From Sphingopyxis witflariensis (lineage in GTDB: Bacteria > Pseudomonadota > Alphaproteobacteria > Sphingomonadales > Sphingomonadaceae): 42,797 nt of DNA. The DNA lies in contig NZ_NISJ01000017.1 in NCBI RefSeq assembly GCF_002205635.1, forward strand, positions 1 through 42,797, in the 5' to 3' direction. The translations under genes and the position numbers were made by a program. This document shows positions 24,372 to 32,471 of this stretch, piece by piece. The notes under the pieces are model-generated. The model was not told the origin of the DNA, searched no databases, and saw nothing but the letters and a program-made list of their open reading frames with translations. Numbering within the stretch: the stretch's first letter is position 1; every line of letters begins with the position of its first letter.

Positions 24372-25688
24372 CTAGCCCGACTTCAATTCCGCCTTCAGTC
24401 GCAGGCTCGCGCGCCAGAAGAAAAAGGCCGGAATCAACCCGAGCCATGCCGCGCCATAAAGCACCCAGCGCACGCTTTCCTGTCCTGCGACCGGCGCCAG
24501 CGCATCGGACAGCACCCCGAACAGGAACGGCCCCAGTCCCAGCCCGATCAGATTCTGCCCGAACAGCATCACCGACGCCGCGACGGCGCGCGCCTGCGGC
24601 CGCACCAGTCCCTGCACACAGCCATAGGCGGGGCCATAATAGGCGTTGTTGACGATGCTGGGCACAACCAGCAACGCCATCGCGACCAGCCAATGTTCCA
24701 TATGATAGCCAAGGAACAGGATCGGTGCGACGATCGCCATGCCAAAGGCGGGAAAGGTCAATATGTGCCGCTTGTCGCGCGCCCCGAACTTGTCGGCGAG
24801 CTTGCCGCCCAGCCATGTGCCGAGCGCCGCTGCAAGCCCCAGCACGACCGCCATCGACAGCCCCGCCTCGGTCGTCGACAGGCCATGGCTGCGGATGAAG
24901 AAGCTGATCGTCCACAATCCCTTGCCATAGCCGAGGAAGGCGACGACCGACGACGCGATCAGAATATAAATATAGGCGCGCGAGGCGAAGATTTCGCGCA
25001 GCGCCTCGCGCGTTGAAAGCGGCACGATCGCCGCCGCTGTGGCAGCCGCTTCGGCCGAGCGGCTGTGGCGCGGCTCGCGCATCAGGAACAATACAACCAG
25101 CGCGAGCATCAGGCCCGGGACGCCGACGAGCATCAATGCGACACGCCAGCCATAAAGGTCGTTGATGACCCCGCCGATGATCAGCCCGAGCAGCGAGCCA
25201 ATCGGCACCCCCATCCCGTAAAAGGCAATCGCCGACGAGCGCTTTTCGGGCGGCACGCTGTCGCTGATCAGCGAGTGCGCCGCAGGGGTGCAGCCCGCCT
25301 CGCCGACCCCGACGCCGATCCGTGCGAACAGCAGCTGGACGAAATTCTGCGCGAGCCCGCACACCGCAGTCATCGCCGACCATATGGTGAGCGAGAGCGC
25401 GATCAGCCGCACCCGGTTCGTGCCGTCCTTGTCGGCATAGCGCGCGATCGGAATACCAAGCAGCGCGTAAAAGACCGCAAAGGCGGGCCCCGCGAGCAAG
25501 CCGAGTTCGGTATCCGACAGACCAAGGTCGGCCTTGATCGGTTCGGCGAGGATATTGACGATCTGCCGATCGAGGAAATTGAAGATATAGACGATCAGCA
25601 ACAGCCACAGCATCGTCCGCGTCTGCGCGGAAACGCCGTCGGCGGGCTGCGACCCGATGCCTTGGGGGAAGGCTATTTTCTGGTTCAT
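24372..25688 (-). CDS. MFS transporter, Spinster type
   Basis: 438 residues, about twelve membrane segments. The first helix region IVYIFNFLDRQIVNILAEPIK is characteristic of Spinster-like carriers, and GIPIARYADKDGTNRVR is the first-loop motif A. A second loop (GGKLADKFGARDKRH) follows the seventh segment. Bacterial Spinster homologues move lipophilic or organic-anion substrates across the inner membrane; the substrate here is unknown. The start has GGAGAG at correct spacing. The gene is followed by the 28-bp-arm palindrome, which can act as a transcript end. Confidence 0.88.
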   Translation of the reverse strand: MNQKIAFPQGIGSQPADGVSAQTRTMLWLLLIVYIFNFLDRQIVNILAEPIKADLGLSDTELGLLAGPAFAVFYALLGIPIARYADKDGTNRVRLIALSLTIWSAMTAVCGLAQNFVQLLFARIGVGVGEAGCTPAAHSLISDSVPPEKRSSAIAFYGMGVPIGSLLGLIIGGVINDLYGWRVALMLVGVPGLMLALVVLFLMREPRHSRSAEAAATAAAIVPLSTREALREIFASRAYIYILIASSVVAFLGYGKGLWTISFFIRSHGLSTTEAGLSMAVVLGLAAALGTWLGGKLADKFGARDKRHILTFPAFGMAIVAPILFLGYHMEHWLVAMALLVVPSIVNNAYYGPAYGCVQGLVRPQARAVAASVMLFGQNLIGLGLGPFLFGVLSDALAPVAGQESVRWVLYGAAWLGLIPAFFFWRASLRLKAELKSG

Positions 25689-25822
25689 TACACTCTCCGG
25701 ATACGGAAGGTGCAGGCGCCTCCCTGCCCTGTCAACGCCGTTGGGACGGGTTGAAAAGGACAGGTTCGCGGTTGCCGCTACGGCGGCTTGGCCGCGCGGC
25801 GGCAGAAAAAATTACCGGGGCG

Positions 25823-26308
25823 CTAGTGCCCGCCCAGCCGTTGCTTCCAGCTCAACTGCTCATGCTCGAGCAATTCCATCGGGACCTGAATGGCCCGGAT
25901 GGCCAGCCGCACCTCGATCAGGAACAGGATCAGCGATATGAGCAAAAGGAGCATGGCGACCCCAAAGGCCCATGACGCGGCGACGCCCAGATTAATCCCG
26001 GTAAAGGCCTGGGTGAATAGCAGGGCGACAAGCAGGCACACGACGATCCCGCACGCGACCGCCGACAGGATCGAATTGTTGATGATCCACATGCGCCGGT
26101 CGGCGATGCGGAGTTCCGCAACAATCCGGTCATGCTCCTGCCCCTCGGTCTCGGGCCAGCGCGCCATCAGCGAACGCGACCGGTCGACCACGCGCGCGAG
26201 CCTGCCCGCGATGACGTTCAGGAGGCTGCCGGTCGCCACCAGCAAGAACACTGGGGTAACCGACAGCTGGATCGTCTGCGCAATCGCGCTCGCGTCCGGG
26301 AGTGTCAC
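25823..26308 (-). CDS. DUF2721 membrane protein
   Basis: 161 residues. A hydrophobic segment at 13-33, a charged helix (GRLARVVDRSRSLMARW) and two further membrane segments (about 78-102 and 108-132) fit DUF2721. Function is unknown for the family. The GTG start overlaps the stop of the upstream aminotransferase gene (GTGA, 26305-26308), so translation is likely coupled and the two products are made together. Confidence 0.85.
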   Translation of the reverse strand: MTLPDASAIAQTIQLSVTPVFLLVATGSLLNVIAGRLARVVDRSRSLMARWPETEGQEHDRIVAELRIADRRMWIINNSILSAVACGIVVCLLVALLFTQAFTGINLGVAASWAFGVAMLLLLISLILFLIEVRLAIRAIQVPMELLEHEQLSWKQRLGGH

Positions 26309-27525
26309 CCCCCGTTGCCGGCCGCGACCGACGGGGTGTTGACGCCGTGCGCCTGAAGGAATTTGCGGATATTGCGCGCCGCCTGCCGGATGCGCTGCTC
26401 ATTTTCGACCATCGCGATACGGACGAAGCCTTCGCCATCCTCGCCATAGCCGACGCCGGGCGCGACCGCGACCTTGGCCTCGGTCAGCAATTGCTTGGAA
26501 AATTCCAGGCTGCCCATTTCCTTGAGCGCGGGGGGCAACGGCGCCCAGGCGAACATCGACGCCTTGGGGCTCGGAATATCCCAGCCGGCGCGGGCAAAGC
26601 TTTCGACCATCACGTCGCGGCGTTTTTGATACAGCTCGCGGTTGCGCGCGACGATATCCTGCGGGCCGTTGAGCGCGGCGCAGGCCGCCGCCTGGATCGG
26701 AGTGAAAGCGCCATAATCGAGATAGGATTTCACGCGCGTCATCGCCGCGATCAGCCGCTTGTTGCCGACCGCAAAGCCCATGCGCCAGCCCGCCATCGAA
26801 TAGGTTTTCGACATCGAGGTGAACTCGACCGCGACATCCTTCGCGCCCGGCACCTGCAGGATCGAGGGGGTCGGATTGCCGTCGTAATATAGTTCCGAAT
26901 AGGCAAGGTCGCTCAGGACCCAGACCTTATTCTCCTTCGCCCACGCGACGAGCCGCTCATAGAAAGCGAGGTCGACCGTCTCGGCGGTCGGGTTCGACGG
27001 GTAATTGACGACGAGGATCGACGGGCGCGGCACGGTGAACGCCATCGCGCGGTCGAGCGCGCGCCAATAGGCCTCATCGGGCGTCGTCGGGACGCTGCGG
27101 ATCGTCGCCCCGGCGATGATGAAGCCGAAGGTGTGGATCGGATAGCTCGGGTTCGGCGCCAGCACGACATCGCCCGGACCGGTGATCGCGGTCGCGAGGC
27201 TCGCAAGCCCTTCCTTCGACCCCATGGTCACGACAACCTCGCTCTCGGGGTCGAGTTCGACGTTGAAGCGGCGCGCGTAATAATTGGCCTGCGCGCGGCG
27301 AAGCCCCGGAATCCCCTTGGACTGCGAATAGCCGTGCGCGTCGGGCTTCATTGCCACTTCGCACAATTTCTCGATCACATGCGGCGGCGGCGGCAAATCG
27401 GGGTTGCCCATTCCCAGGTCGATGATGTCTTCGCCCGAGGCGCGGGCGGCCGCACGCATCGCATTGACTTCGGCGATGACATAGGGCGGCAGGCGCTTGA
27501 TGCGATAGAATTCATCTTCAGACAT
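26305..27525 (-). CDS. alaC: AlaC-like PLP-dependent aminotransferase
   Basis: 406 residues, fold type I aminotransferase close to E. coli AlaC (412). IDLGMGNPDLPPPPHV near the N-terminus, NYPSNPT (174-180), and SMSKTYSMAGWRMGF with PLP Lys240 are present. The likely reaction is glutamate-pyruvate transamination to alanine. Related enzymes (LL-diaminopimelate or aspartate aminotransferases) cannot be fully ruled out from motifs. It is divergent from phaC and linked to a downstream DUF2721 gene by a 4-base overlap. Confidence 0.85.
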   Translation of the reverse strand: MSEDEFYRIKRLPPYVIAEVNAMRAAARASGEDIIDLGMGNPDLPPPPHVIEKLCEVAMKPDAHGYSQSKGIPGLRRAQANYYARRFNVELDPESEVVVTMGSKEGLASLATAITGPGDVVLAPNPSYPIHTFGFIIAGATIRSVPTTPDEAYWRALDRAMAFTVPRPSILVVNYPSNPTAETVDLAFYERLVAWAKENKVWVLSDLAYSELYYDGNPTPSILQVPGAKDVAVEFTSMSKTYSMAGWRMGFAVGNKRLIAAMTRVKSYLDYGAFTPIQAAACAALNGPQDIVARNRELYQKRRDVMVESFARAGWDIPSPKASMFAWAPLPPALKEMGSLEFSKQLLTEAKVAVAPGVGYGEDGEGFVRIAMVENEQRIRQAARNIRKFLQAHGVNTPSVAAGNGG

Positions 27526-27641
27526 GAGAGACTAGAACAACTCCTTTACGTTATATTCTGGAAAGGCGCGAACGGGCTGCTCGCCAGCCGCGCCGCGGCT
27601 TGTTATAGGCATAATATCGGCACTGACCAGCGGGAACAAAC

Positions 27642-29432
27642 ATGAGCGACGCAGGCCCCAAAAACGGCGATAACAGCGACACCACCGACGTTCCTTTTTC
27701 CTTCATGCCTTCCCCCGACGACATGCAGCACTGGACCAGCGTGATCGGCCGCGCGCAGCAGATGATGCTCGAATATGCGCAAACCCAGGCCGAAGGTACC
27801 AACGGCGCAGCGGCCTTGTTCGATCCGGCCAAATGGCTCGACAATCCGGCGAGCCAGCTGTGGGCCGAACAGACATCGAAAATGTGGGAACAGGGCGTCG
27901 CCTTCTGGACCTCGCTCGCGACGCTCAACCCCGCAATGGCGCCCGCCGCTCCGGCCGAGGCACCAAAGGACCGCCGCTTCGCCGATCCCGACTGGACGCA
28001 GAATCCCGCCTTCGCGCTGATCCGCCAGACCTATGGCCTGCTCTCCGACCAGTTGCTCGCGACGACGCGCCAGCTTCCGGGGCTCGACGACGCCGCGCGC
28101 GCCAAGCTGGAATTTGCCGCGAAGAATATGGCCGACGCGCTGGCCCCGACCAATCTCGCGCTCACCAATCCTGAAGTCCTCAAGCGCGCGGTCGAAACGC
28201 GCGGCGAAAGCCTGCTCAAAGGTTTGAAGCATATGCTCGCCGATCTGGCGCGCGGGCAACTCAGCCATGTCGATCCCGATGCATTCGAGGTCGGGGTCAA
28301 TATCGCGACGACGCCGGGCAAGGTCATCCACGAGACCGAGCTTTACCAGCTGATCCACTATGCGCCGACGACCCCGGACGTGCTGGCGGTCCCGCTCGTC
28401 ATCTTCCCGCCGTGGATCAACCGCTTCTATATCCTCGACCTCAACCCTGCGAAAAGCTTCGTCGCCTGGGCGGTCGAACAAGGTCTCTCGGTGTTCATGG
28501 TGTCGTGGAAATCGGCCGATGCATCGATGAAGGATATCGTCTGGGACGATTATATCGCGGCGCAGGTCGACGCGATCGACACGGTGCGCGATGTGCTGGA
28601 CGTCCCCGCGGTCCACGCCATCGGCTATTGCGTCGCGGGTACGACGCTCGCCGCGACGCTGGCGATGCTGTCGGCGAAGGGCGCGGCCGAGCGAGTGAAG
28701 TCGGCGACCTTCTTCACCGCGCAGGTCGATTTCGAACATGCCGGCGAGCTCAAAATGTTCGTCGACGACGGTTATCTGGCCTTGCTCGAACAGCTTTCGG
28801 CGCCGGGCTATCTCGACGGCCGCTATATGGCCGCGACCTTCAACAGCTTGCGCGGGCGCGACCTGATCTGGAATTATGTCGTGAGCAATTATCTGCTCGG
28901 CAACGACTATCCGCCCTTCGACCTTCTCTATTGGAACGGCGACACCACCAACCTGCCCGCGAAATGGCACCGCCAATATCTGGTCGATCTCTATCGCGAC
29001 AACCGGCTGGTCGTCCCGAACAGCCTGTCGGCGTGCGGCACGCCGATCGATCTTGGCAAGATCAAGACACCTGCCTTCATCCAGGCGGGGCGCGAGGATC
29101 ATATCGCGCCGCTCGCCAGCGTATGGCGGCTGATGGACCATCTGGCGGGTCCCAAAACCTTCCTGCTCGCGGGGTCGGGCCATATCGCAGGCGTGGTCAA
29201 TCCGCCCGCGGCGGGCAAATATCAATATTGGACCGGCGACAGCAATGCCGCGTCGCTCGACGATTTTGTGGCGGGCGCCAGCGAGACCAAGGGCAGCTGG
29301 TGGCCGCACTGGATCGAGTGGATTCGCGCGCAGGACAGCGCAGAAATTCCAGCCAAAGGCGCGCGCATCCCCGGAAAAGGCGCCAAAAAGGCGATCGAGG
29401 ATGCCCCCGGCCGCTATGTCAAACAGCGGTAA
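27642..29432 (+). CDS. phaC: Class I poly(R)-hydroxyalkanoate synthase
   Basis: 596 residues, typical for class I PhaC. It polymerises (R)-3-hydroxyacyl-CoA into polyester on cytoplasmic granules. The catalytic triad is visible: Cys330 in the lipase-like box GYCVAG, Asp486 (GREDHIAP) and His514 (GSGHIAG). PPWINRFYILDL and VFMVSWKSAD are strongly conserved family segments. It is followed 123 bases later by a phasin gene with its own regulated promoter. phaA, phaB and phaR are not in the window. Confidence 0.97.
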   Translation: MSDAGPKNGDNSDTTDVPFSFMPSPDDMQHWTSVIGRAQQMMLEYAQTQAEGTNGAAALFDPAKWLDNPASQLWAEQTSKMWEQGVAFWTSLATLNPAMAPAAPAEAPKDRRFADPDWTQNPAFALIRQTYGLLSDQLLATTRQLPGLDDAARAKLEFAAKNMADALAPTNLALTNPEVLKRAVETRGESLLKGLKHMLADLARGQLSHVDPDAFEVGVNIATTPGKVIHETELYQLIHYAPTTPDVLAVPLVIFPPWINRFYILDLNPAKSFVAWAVEQGLSVFMVSWKSADASMKDIVWDDYIAAQVDAIDTVRDVLDVPAVHAIGYCVAGTTLAATLAMLSAKGAAERVKSATFFTAQVDFEHAGELKMFVDDGYLALLEQLSAPGYLDGRYMAATFNSLRGRDLIWNYVVSNYLLGNDYPPFDLLYWNGDTTNLPAKWHRQYLVDLYRDNRLVVPNSLSACGTPIDLGKIKTPAFIQAGREDHIAPLASVWRLMDHLAGPKTFLLAGSGHIAGVVNPPAAGKYQYWTGDSNAASLDDFVAGASETKGSWWPHWIEWIRAQDSAEIPAKGARIPGKGAKKAIEDAPGRYVKQR

Positions 29433-29475
29433 TATCTAGCGAATATCCTGCCTTCGGATGACGGCGACAAGATTT

Positions 29476-29490
29476 TTGTGCACTGCACAA
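29476..29490. promoter_or_regulatory. PhaR-like operator 1 upstream of the phasin gene
   Basis: TTGTGCACTGCACAA is an odd-centred palindrome with every arm base paired. The core TGCACTGCACAA agrees with the TGC-N-GCA type of PhaR/AniA operators of alphaproteobacteria (recalled, not searched). It lies just upstream of the putative -35 of the phasin gene. A second copy begins exactly 48 bases downstream. Confidence 0.72.
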
Positions 29491-29498
29491 TAAATCTC

Positions 29499-29525
29499 TT
29501 GAAATCGCCACATCACTCCTATATT
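29499..29525 (+). promoter_or_regulatory. Tentative phasin promoter
   Basis: TTGAAA (29499-29504) and TATATT (29520-29525) with a 15-base spacer, slightly short. The second PhaR-like operator begins inside the -10, which fits repression by PhaR until granules titrate it away. Confidence 0.45.
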
Positions 29526-29538
29526 GTGCACTGCAACA
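29524..29538. promoter_or_regulatory. PhaR-like operator 2
   Basis: TTGTGCACTGCAACA repeats operator 1 for its first 12 bases and differs only at the right end. It covers the likely -10/transcription-start region and ends four bases before the AAGGAG ribosome site. Confidence 0.7.
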
Positions 29539-29555
29539 TAAAAGGAGTTGTCCCG

Positions 29556-30299
29556 ATGGCTACCAAGATGGATAGTGCTGAAAAGGCTTTCGAAGCCGCA
29601 ACGCTGGAAACCCCCGCCGCCCCGGTGGCGACTCCCGCTGCTCCGGTCGTTGCGACGCCCGTCGCCGCTCCGGCACCCGTGAAAACCGCAACGGTGAAGG
29701 CAGCAGCCAAGCCGGTCGCGAAAAAGGCCGCTGCTCCCAAGGCAGTCGCCAAGAAGGTCGCCCCCAAGAAGGCGATCGCAAAGACCATTGCCCCCAAGCC
29801 CGTCAAAGCCGCACCGAAGCCGGTCGCAGCCGCCACCAAAGGATTCAAGACCATGAACGACACCGTCAAGAAGTTCGCCGACGAAGCGAAGACCCGCACC
29901 GAAGCCCTGACCGCCGACTTCAACGAGAAGGCCAAGGAAGCCATGGCCAAGACCAGCAAGATCGCTGAAGAAGCCGTCGAATTCAACAAGGCGAACGTCG
30001 AAGCCCTCGTCGAAGCCGGCAAGATCGCTGCCAAGAACCTCGAAGTATTGGGCCAGGAAGGCGTCACCTTCGCTCGCAAGAGCTTTGAAGACACTACCGC
30101 CGCGCTGAAGGGCTACACCGCCGTCAAGTCGCCGGTCGACTTCTTCAAGCTCTATGCCGAGAACAGCAAGAAGGCTTTCGACGCCGCCGTTGCGCAGACC
30201 TCGAAGACCAGCGAACTCGTCGTCAAGCTGACGAACGAAAGCTTCGCTCCGATCTCGAACCGCGTGTCGGTCATCACTTCGAAGATGAAGGCAGCCTAA
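29556..30299 (+). CDS. phaP: Phasin with N-terminal Lys/Ala/Pro-rich histone-like segment
   Basis: 247 residues. The C-terminal part (about 100-247) is a phasin domain: long amphipathic helices (FNEKAKEAMAKTSKIAEEAVEFNKANVEAL, in pieces) that coat PHA granules. Residues 19-101 contain no Asp or Glu but 16 Lys between 43 and 98, arranged in KPVAKK/KAVAKK/KVAPKK units, like AlgP, histone H1 or the C-terminal tail of Pseudomonas PhaF. This segment may bind DNA. ATG 29556 is fixed by AAGGAG at 8-base spacing. Regulation by PhaR is indicated by two operators, and a strong terminator follows. Confidence 0.93.
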   Translation: MATKMDSAEKAFEAATLETPAAPVATPAAPVVATPVAAPAPVKTATVKAAAKPVAKKAAAPKAVAKKVAPKKAIAKTIAPKPVKAAPKPVAAATKGFKTMNDTVKKFADEAKTRTEALTADFNEKAKEAMAKTSKIAEEAVEFNKANVEALVEAGKIAAKNLEVLGQEGVTFARKSFEDTTAALKGYTAVKSPVDFFKLYAENSKKAFDAAVAQTSKTSELVVKLTNESFAPISNRVSVITSKMKAA

Positions 30300-30367
30300 G
30301 GGCCTTTATTTTCCGAAAGTTGGCGCGGGCCCCTCTCCCCCTCCCTGCCCGCGCTGACGCTCCCAAG

Positions 30368-30408
30368 ACCGCTCGCTTCCCCCCGGGAAGTGGGCGGTTC
30401 TTGTTTTT
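30368..30408 (+). terminator. Rho-independent terminator of the phasin gene
   Basis: ACCGCTCGCTTCCC (from 30368) pairs with GGGAAGTGGGCGGT (30385-30398), with two G-U pairs and a 3-4 base loop, followed by TCTTGTTTTT. It sits about 70 bases after the phasin stop. Confidence 0.75.
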
Positions 30409-30488
30409 GGGCAACGAAGAACGACGAAAAGGGGGTTAATGCTTCCCCGCCCTCTTGCGCTTCGCCCGATGCTTGCGATATTCTCGTG

Positions 30489-30854
30489 ATGATGCTTTCC
30501 GCTTCCAACTCGCACCCCGTCCACGCCATGGCGGACAAGGACGATGGCGCCCCCGGCTCACCCGGTGTCGGCATCGCCACGCGCACCCGCACGAAGGCCA
30601 AAAAGCCGTCGATGTACAAGGTGCTGCTGCTCAACGACGATTATACGCCGATGGAATTCGTCGTGATGGTCCTGCAGCGTTTCTTCAACATGGACATCGA
30701 ACAGGCGACGCAGGTGATGCTCCACGTCCATCAGCAGGGCGTCGGCGTATGCGGCGTGTTCAGCTATGAGGTCGCCGAGACCAAGGTGAACCAGGTGATG
30801 GACGCCGCGCGGCAGAGCCAGCACCCGCTGCAATGCACGCTGGAGAAGGCGTGA
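30489..30854 (+). CDS. clpS: ATP-dependent Clp protease adaptor ClpS
   Basis: 121 residues from ATG 30489; ATG 30528 would give 108, nearer to the E. coli length (106). The folded domain is unmistakable: [17 protein letters not shown] (N-degron pocket), [22 protein letters not shown] and [10 protein letters not shown]. ClpS delivers proteins with N-terminal Leu, Phe, Tyr or Trp to ClpAP. clpA is not adjacent, so the adaptor gene stands alone. A weak -10 (GATATT, 30477-30482) would put the transcript start at about the first ATG, so a leaderless message or use of the second ATG are both possible. Confidence 0.93.
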   Translation: MMLSASNSHPVHAMADKDDGAPGSPGVGIATRTRTKAKKPSMYKVLLLNDDYTPMEFVVMVLQRFFNMDIEQATQVMLHVHQQGVGVCGVFSYEVAETKVNQVMDAARQSQHPLQCTLEKA

Positions 30855-30912
30855 TTCCTTTTTCCCGCCCATAAATGGGAGGGGATATGGGGCCCCATGG
30901 AACTACAATGAA

Positions 30913-31000
30913 CCGTTCGCCCTGAGCTTGTCGAAGGGCCGTTCTTTCTTTCAACGGTGAAGAAAGAAGAACAGTGCTTCGACAAGCTCAGCACGAACGG
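30913..31000. repeat. Family E palindromic element
   Basis: CCGTTCGCCCTGAGCTTGTC and onward (AAGGGC) at the left pairs with CTTCGACAAGCTCAGCACGAACGG, split here as GCTTCGACAAGC + TCAGCACGAACGG, at the right, with an inner GTTCTT-CTTTC/GAAAG-AAGAAC stem. The outer sequence is, from memory, a very common repeat in proteobacterial genomes. It lies between clpS and the HxlR gene. Confidence 0.82.
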
Positions 31001-31056
31001 ATTTTAGGATCGCACGGATTTGCCACGCGATTGCCCTCCCCTAAAGTGGAGGGGTT

Positions 31057-31551
31057 TTAGTTAGTCGCCCGCGCTACCTGTTCGGCCTGGAGCATCGGCG
31101 AAGGCTCACCCTTCAAATCGCCATAGCCAAGCTCGGCGCCGCACCCCGGACAGATTGTCGCCATCCCGACATCGGCGCCGCAGGCCCGGTGGATATAGCG
31201 GATCGCGGGCCCCTCGCCGGTCTCGCCCGGCGCATAGGCCCAGCGCTCGGCCCAGTTGCGCATCGCGTAGAGCACCTCGAACAATCCCTTGCCCTTGTCG
31301 GTCAGCCAATATTCGTGACGCGGCGGCCGTTCCTGATAGGCGCGGCGTTCAACCACTTCTTCCTCGACGAGCAATTTGAGCCGCGCCGAAACCAGCTGCG
31401 GCCCCAGCCCCGTATTTTGCGCCATGACCTCGAACCGCCGCCGGCCAAAGAATAGCTCGCGCAGGATGAGCAGCACCGCGCGGTCGCCGAGCAGTTCGGC
31501 TGACCGCCCGACGGGGCAAAATGTGTCCGACAGATCCGCGCGCTTGGGCAT
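31057..31551 (-). CDS. HxlR family regulator with C-terminal HCCC zinc-site-like extension
   Basis: 164 residues. The winged helix-turn-helix covers about 8-108, starting with the conserved FCPVGRSAELLGDRAVLLILRELFFG (Cys12 is the typical HxlR cysteine). Beyond the wing the protein continues for some 50 residues with His121, Cys124, Cys134 and Cys137 (H-x2-C-x9-C-x2-C), which could hold a zinc ion. The start at 31551 avoids an upstream frame that runs through a repeat. It is divergent from an SDR gene whose promoter contains a 17-bp palindrome, the likely target. Confidence 0.85.
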   Translation of the reverse strand: MPKRADLSDTFCPVGRSAELLGDRAVLLILRELFFGRRRFEVMAQNTGLGPQLVSARLKLLVEEEVVERRAYQERPPRHEYWLTDKGKGLFEVLYAMRNWAERWAYAPGETGEGPAIRYIHRACGADVGMATICPGCGAELGYGDLKGEPSPMLQAEQVARATN

Positions 31552-31575
31552 CGACTTTCCGTATCTCCCTAATCT

Positions 31576-31650
31576 GTTCCCCGGCGAAAGCCGGGGCCCA
31601 GATGGCACCACCGCCTTGCCCCTATGGACCCCGGCTTTCGCCGGGGAACA
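31576..31650. repeat. REPIN-like palindromic element upstream of the HxlR gene
   Basis: Left TGTTCCCCGGCGAAAGCCGG (GAAA tetraloop) and right CCGGCTTTCGCCGGGGAACA are inverted copies about 35 bases apart. Same architecture as 17754-17832 but with CCCCGGC in place of CCCCGC stems. It lies between two divergent genes, an unusual place for an element that elsewhere follows stop codons. Confidence 0.87.
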
Positions 31651-31679
31651 GCAAAAAGAGGCAGCGCCCAACAATTCTC

Positions 31680-31707
31680 TTGTCACTATGATTATCATAG
31701 TTACTAT
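31680..31707 (+). promoter_or_regulatory. SDR promoter with 17-bp palindrome in its spacer
   Basis: TTGTCA (31680-31685) and TACTAT (31702-31707) are separated by 16 bases. The palindrome ACTATGATTATCATAGT (31685-31701; 8-bp arms, odd centre) fills exactly that spacer. A repressor dimer there would block RNA polymerase. The HxlR protein encoded divergently is the natural candidate. Confidence 0.7.
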
Positions 31708-31730
31708 CGGACACAAGAGGAGATTCGCAC

Positions 31731-32462
31731 ATGCCCAATCCCGCAGCCGTCATCATCGGCGCCGGCGACGCCACCGGCGGCGCCATCGCCCGCGCCTTCG
31801 CTGCCGAAGGCCTCACCGCCTGCGTCAACCGCCGCGAACGCAATGCCGATGCATTGGAGGCGCTGGCGCAATCGATCCGCGACGACGGGCATCAGGCCCG
31901 CGCCTTCCCCGCCGACGCCCGCGACGAGGAGGCGATGATCGCGCTGTTCGAGCAGGTCGAGGCCGAGGTCGGCCCGGTCGAGGTCGCGGTGTTCAACATC
32001 GGCGCCAATGTGAATTTCCCGATCGCCGAGACCACGGTGCGCGTTTACACCAAGGTCTGGGAGATGGCCTGCCTCGGCGGCTTCCTGATGGGGCGCGAAG
32101 CGGCGAAGCGCATGACGCCGCGCGGCCGCGGCACGATCATCTTCACCGGCGCAACCGCGAGCCTGCGCGGCGGCGCAGGCTTTTCGGCCTTTTCGGGCGC
32201 GAAAGCGGCGCTACGGATGCTCGCCCAGTCGATGGCGCGCGAACTGGGGCCGCAGGGCATCCATGTCGCGCACAGCGTCATCGACGGTGCGATCGACACC
32301 GATTTCATCAAGGGCCGCCACCCCGATTTCGAAAACGCCAAGGCGCAGGAACTGATCCTCAACCCGCAAGCCATCGCCGCCAATTATGTGATGCTCCACA
32401 AGCAACCGAAAAGCGCGTGGACCCACGAACTCGATCTTCGCCCTTGGGGCGAAAAGTGGTGA
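31731..32462 (+). CDS. SDR family oxidoreductase
   Basis: 243 residues. The N-terminal IIGAGDATGGAIARAFA replaces the usual TGxxxGxG with GAGDATGG, seen in a subset of atypical SDRs. NIGANVNFPI stands where NNAG normally lies, and the usual YxxxK reads FSGAKAALR: the catalytic Tyr is replaced by Phe (FSAFSGAK), leaving only the Lys. Reduced or altered catalysis is therefore possible. GAGGAGA precedes the ATG. The gene is divergent from the HxlR regulator and probably controlled by it. Confidence 0.82.
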   Translation: MPNPAAVIIGAGDATGGAIARAFAAEGLTACVNRRERNADALEALAQSIRDDGHQARAFPADARDEEAMIALFEQVEAEVGPVEVAVFNIGANVNFPIAETTVRVYTKVWEMACLGGFLMGREAAKRMTPRGRGTIIFTGATASLRGGAGFSAFSGAKAALRMLAQSMARELGPQGIHVAHSVIDGAIDTDFIKGRHPDFENAKAQELILNPQAIAANYVMLHKQPKSAWTHELDLRPWGEKW

Positions 32463-32471
32463 GCAATTCTT

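Noticed and set aside
27603..29309. 568-codon minus-strand frame opposite phaC
   Set aside because: Shadow of phaC, whose catalytic triad is intact.
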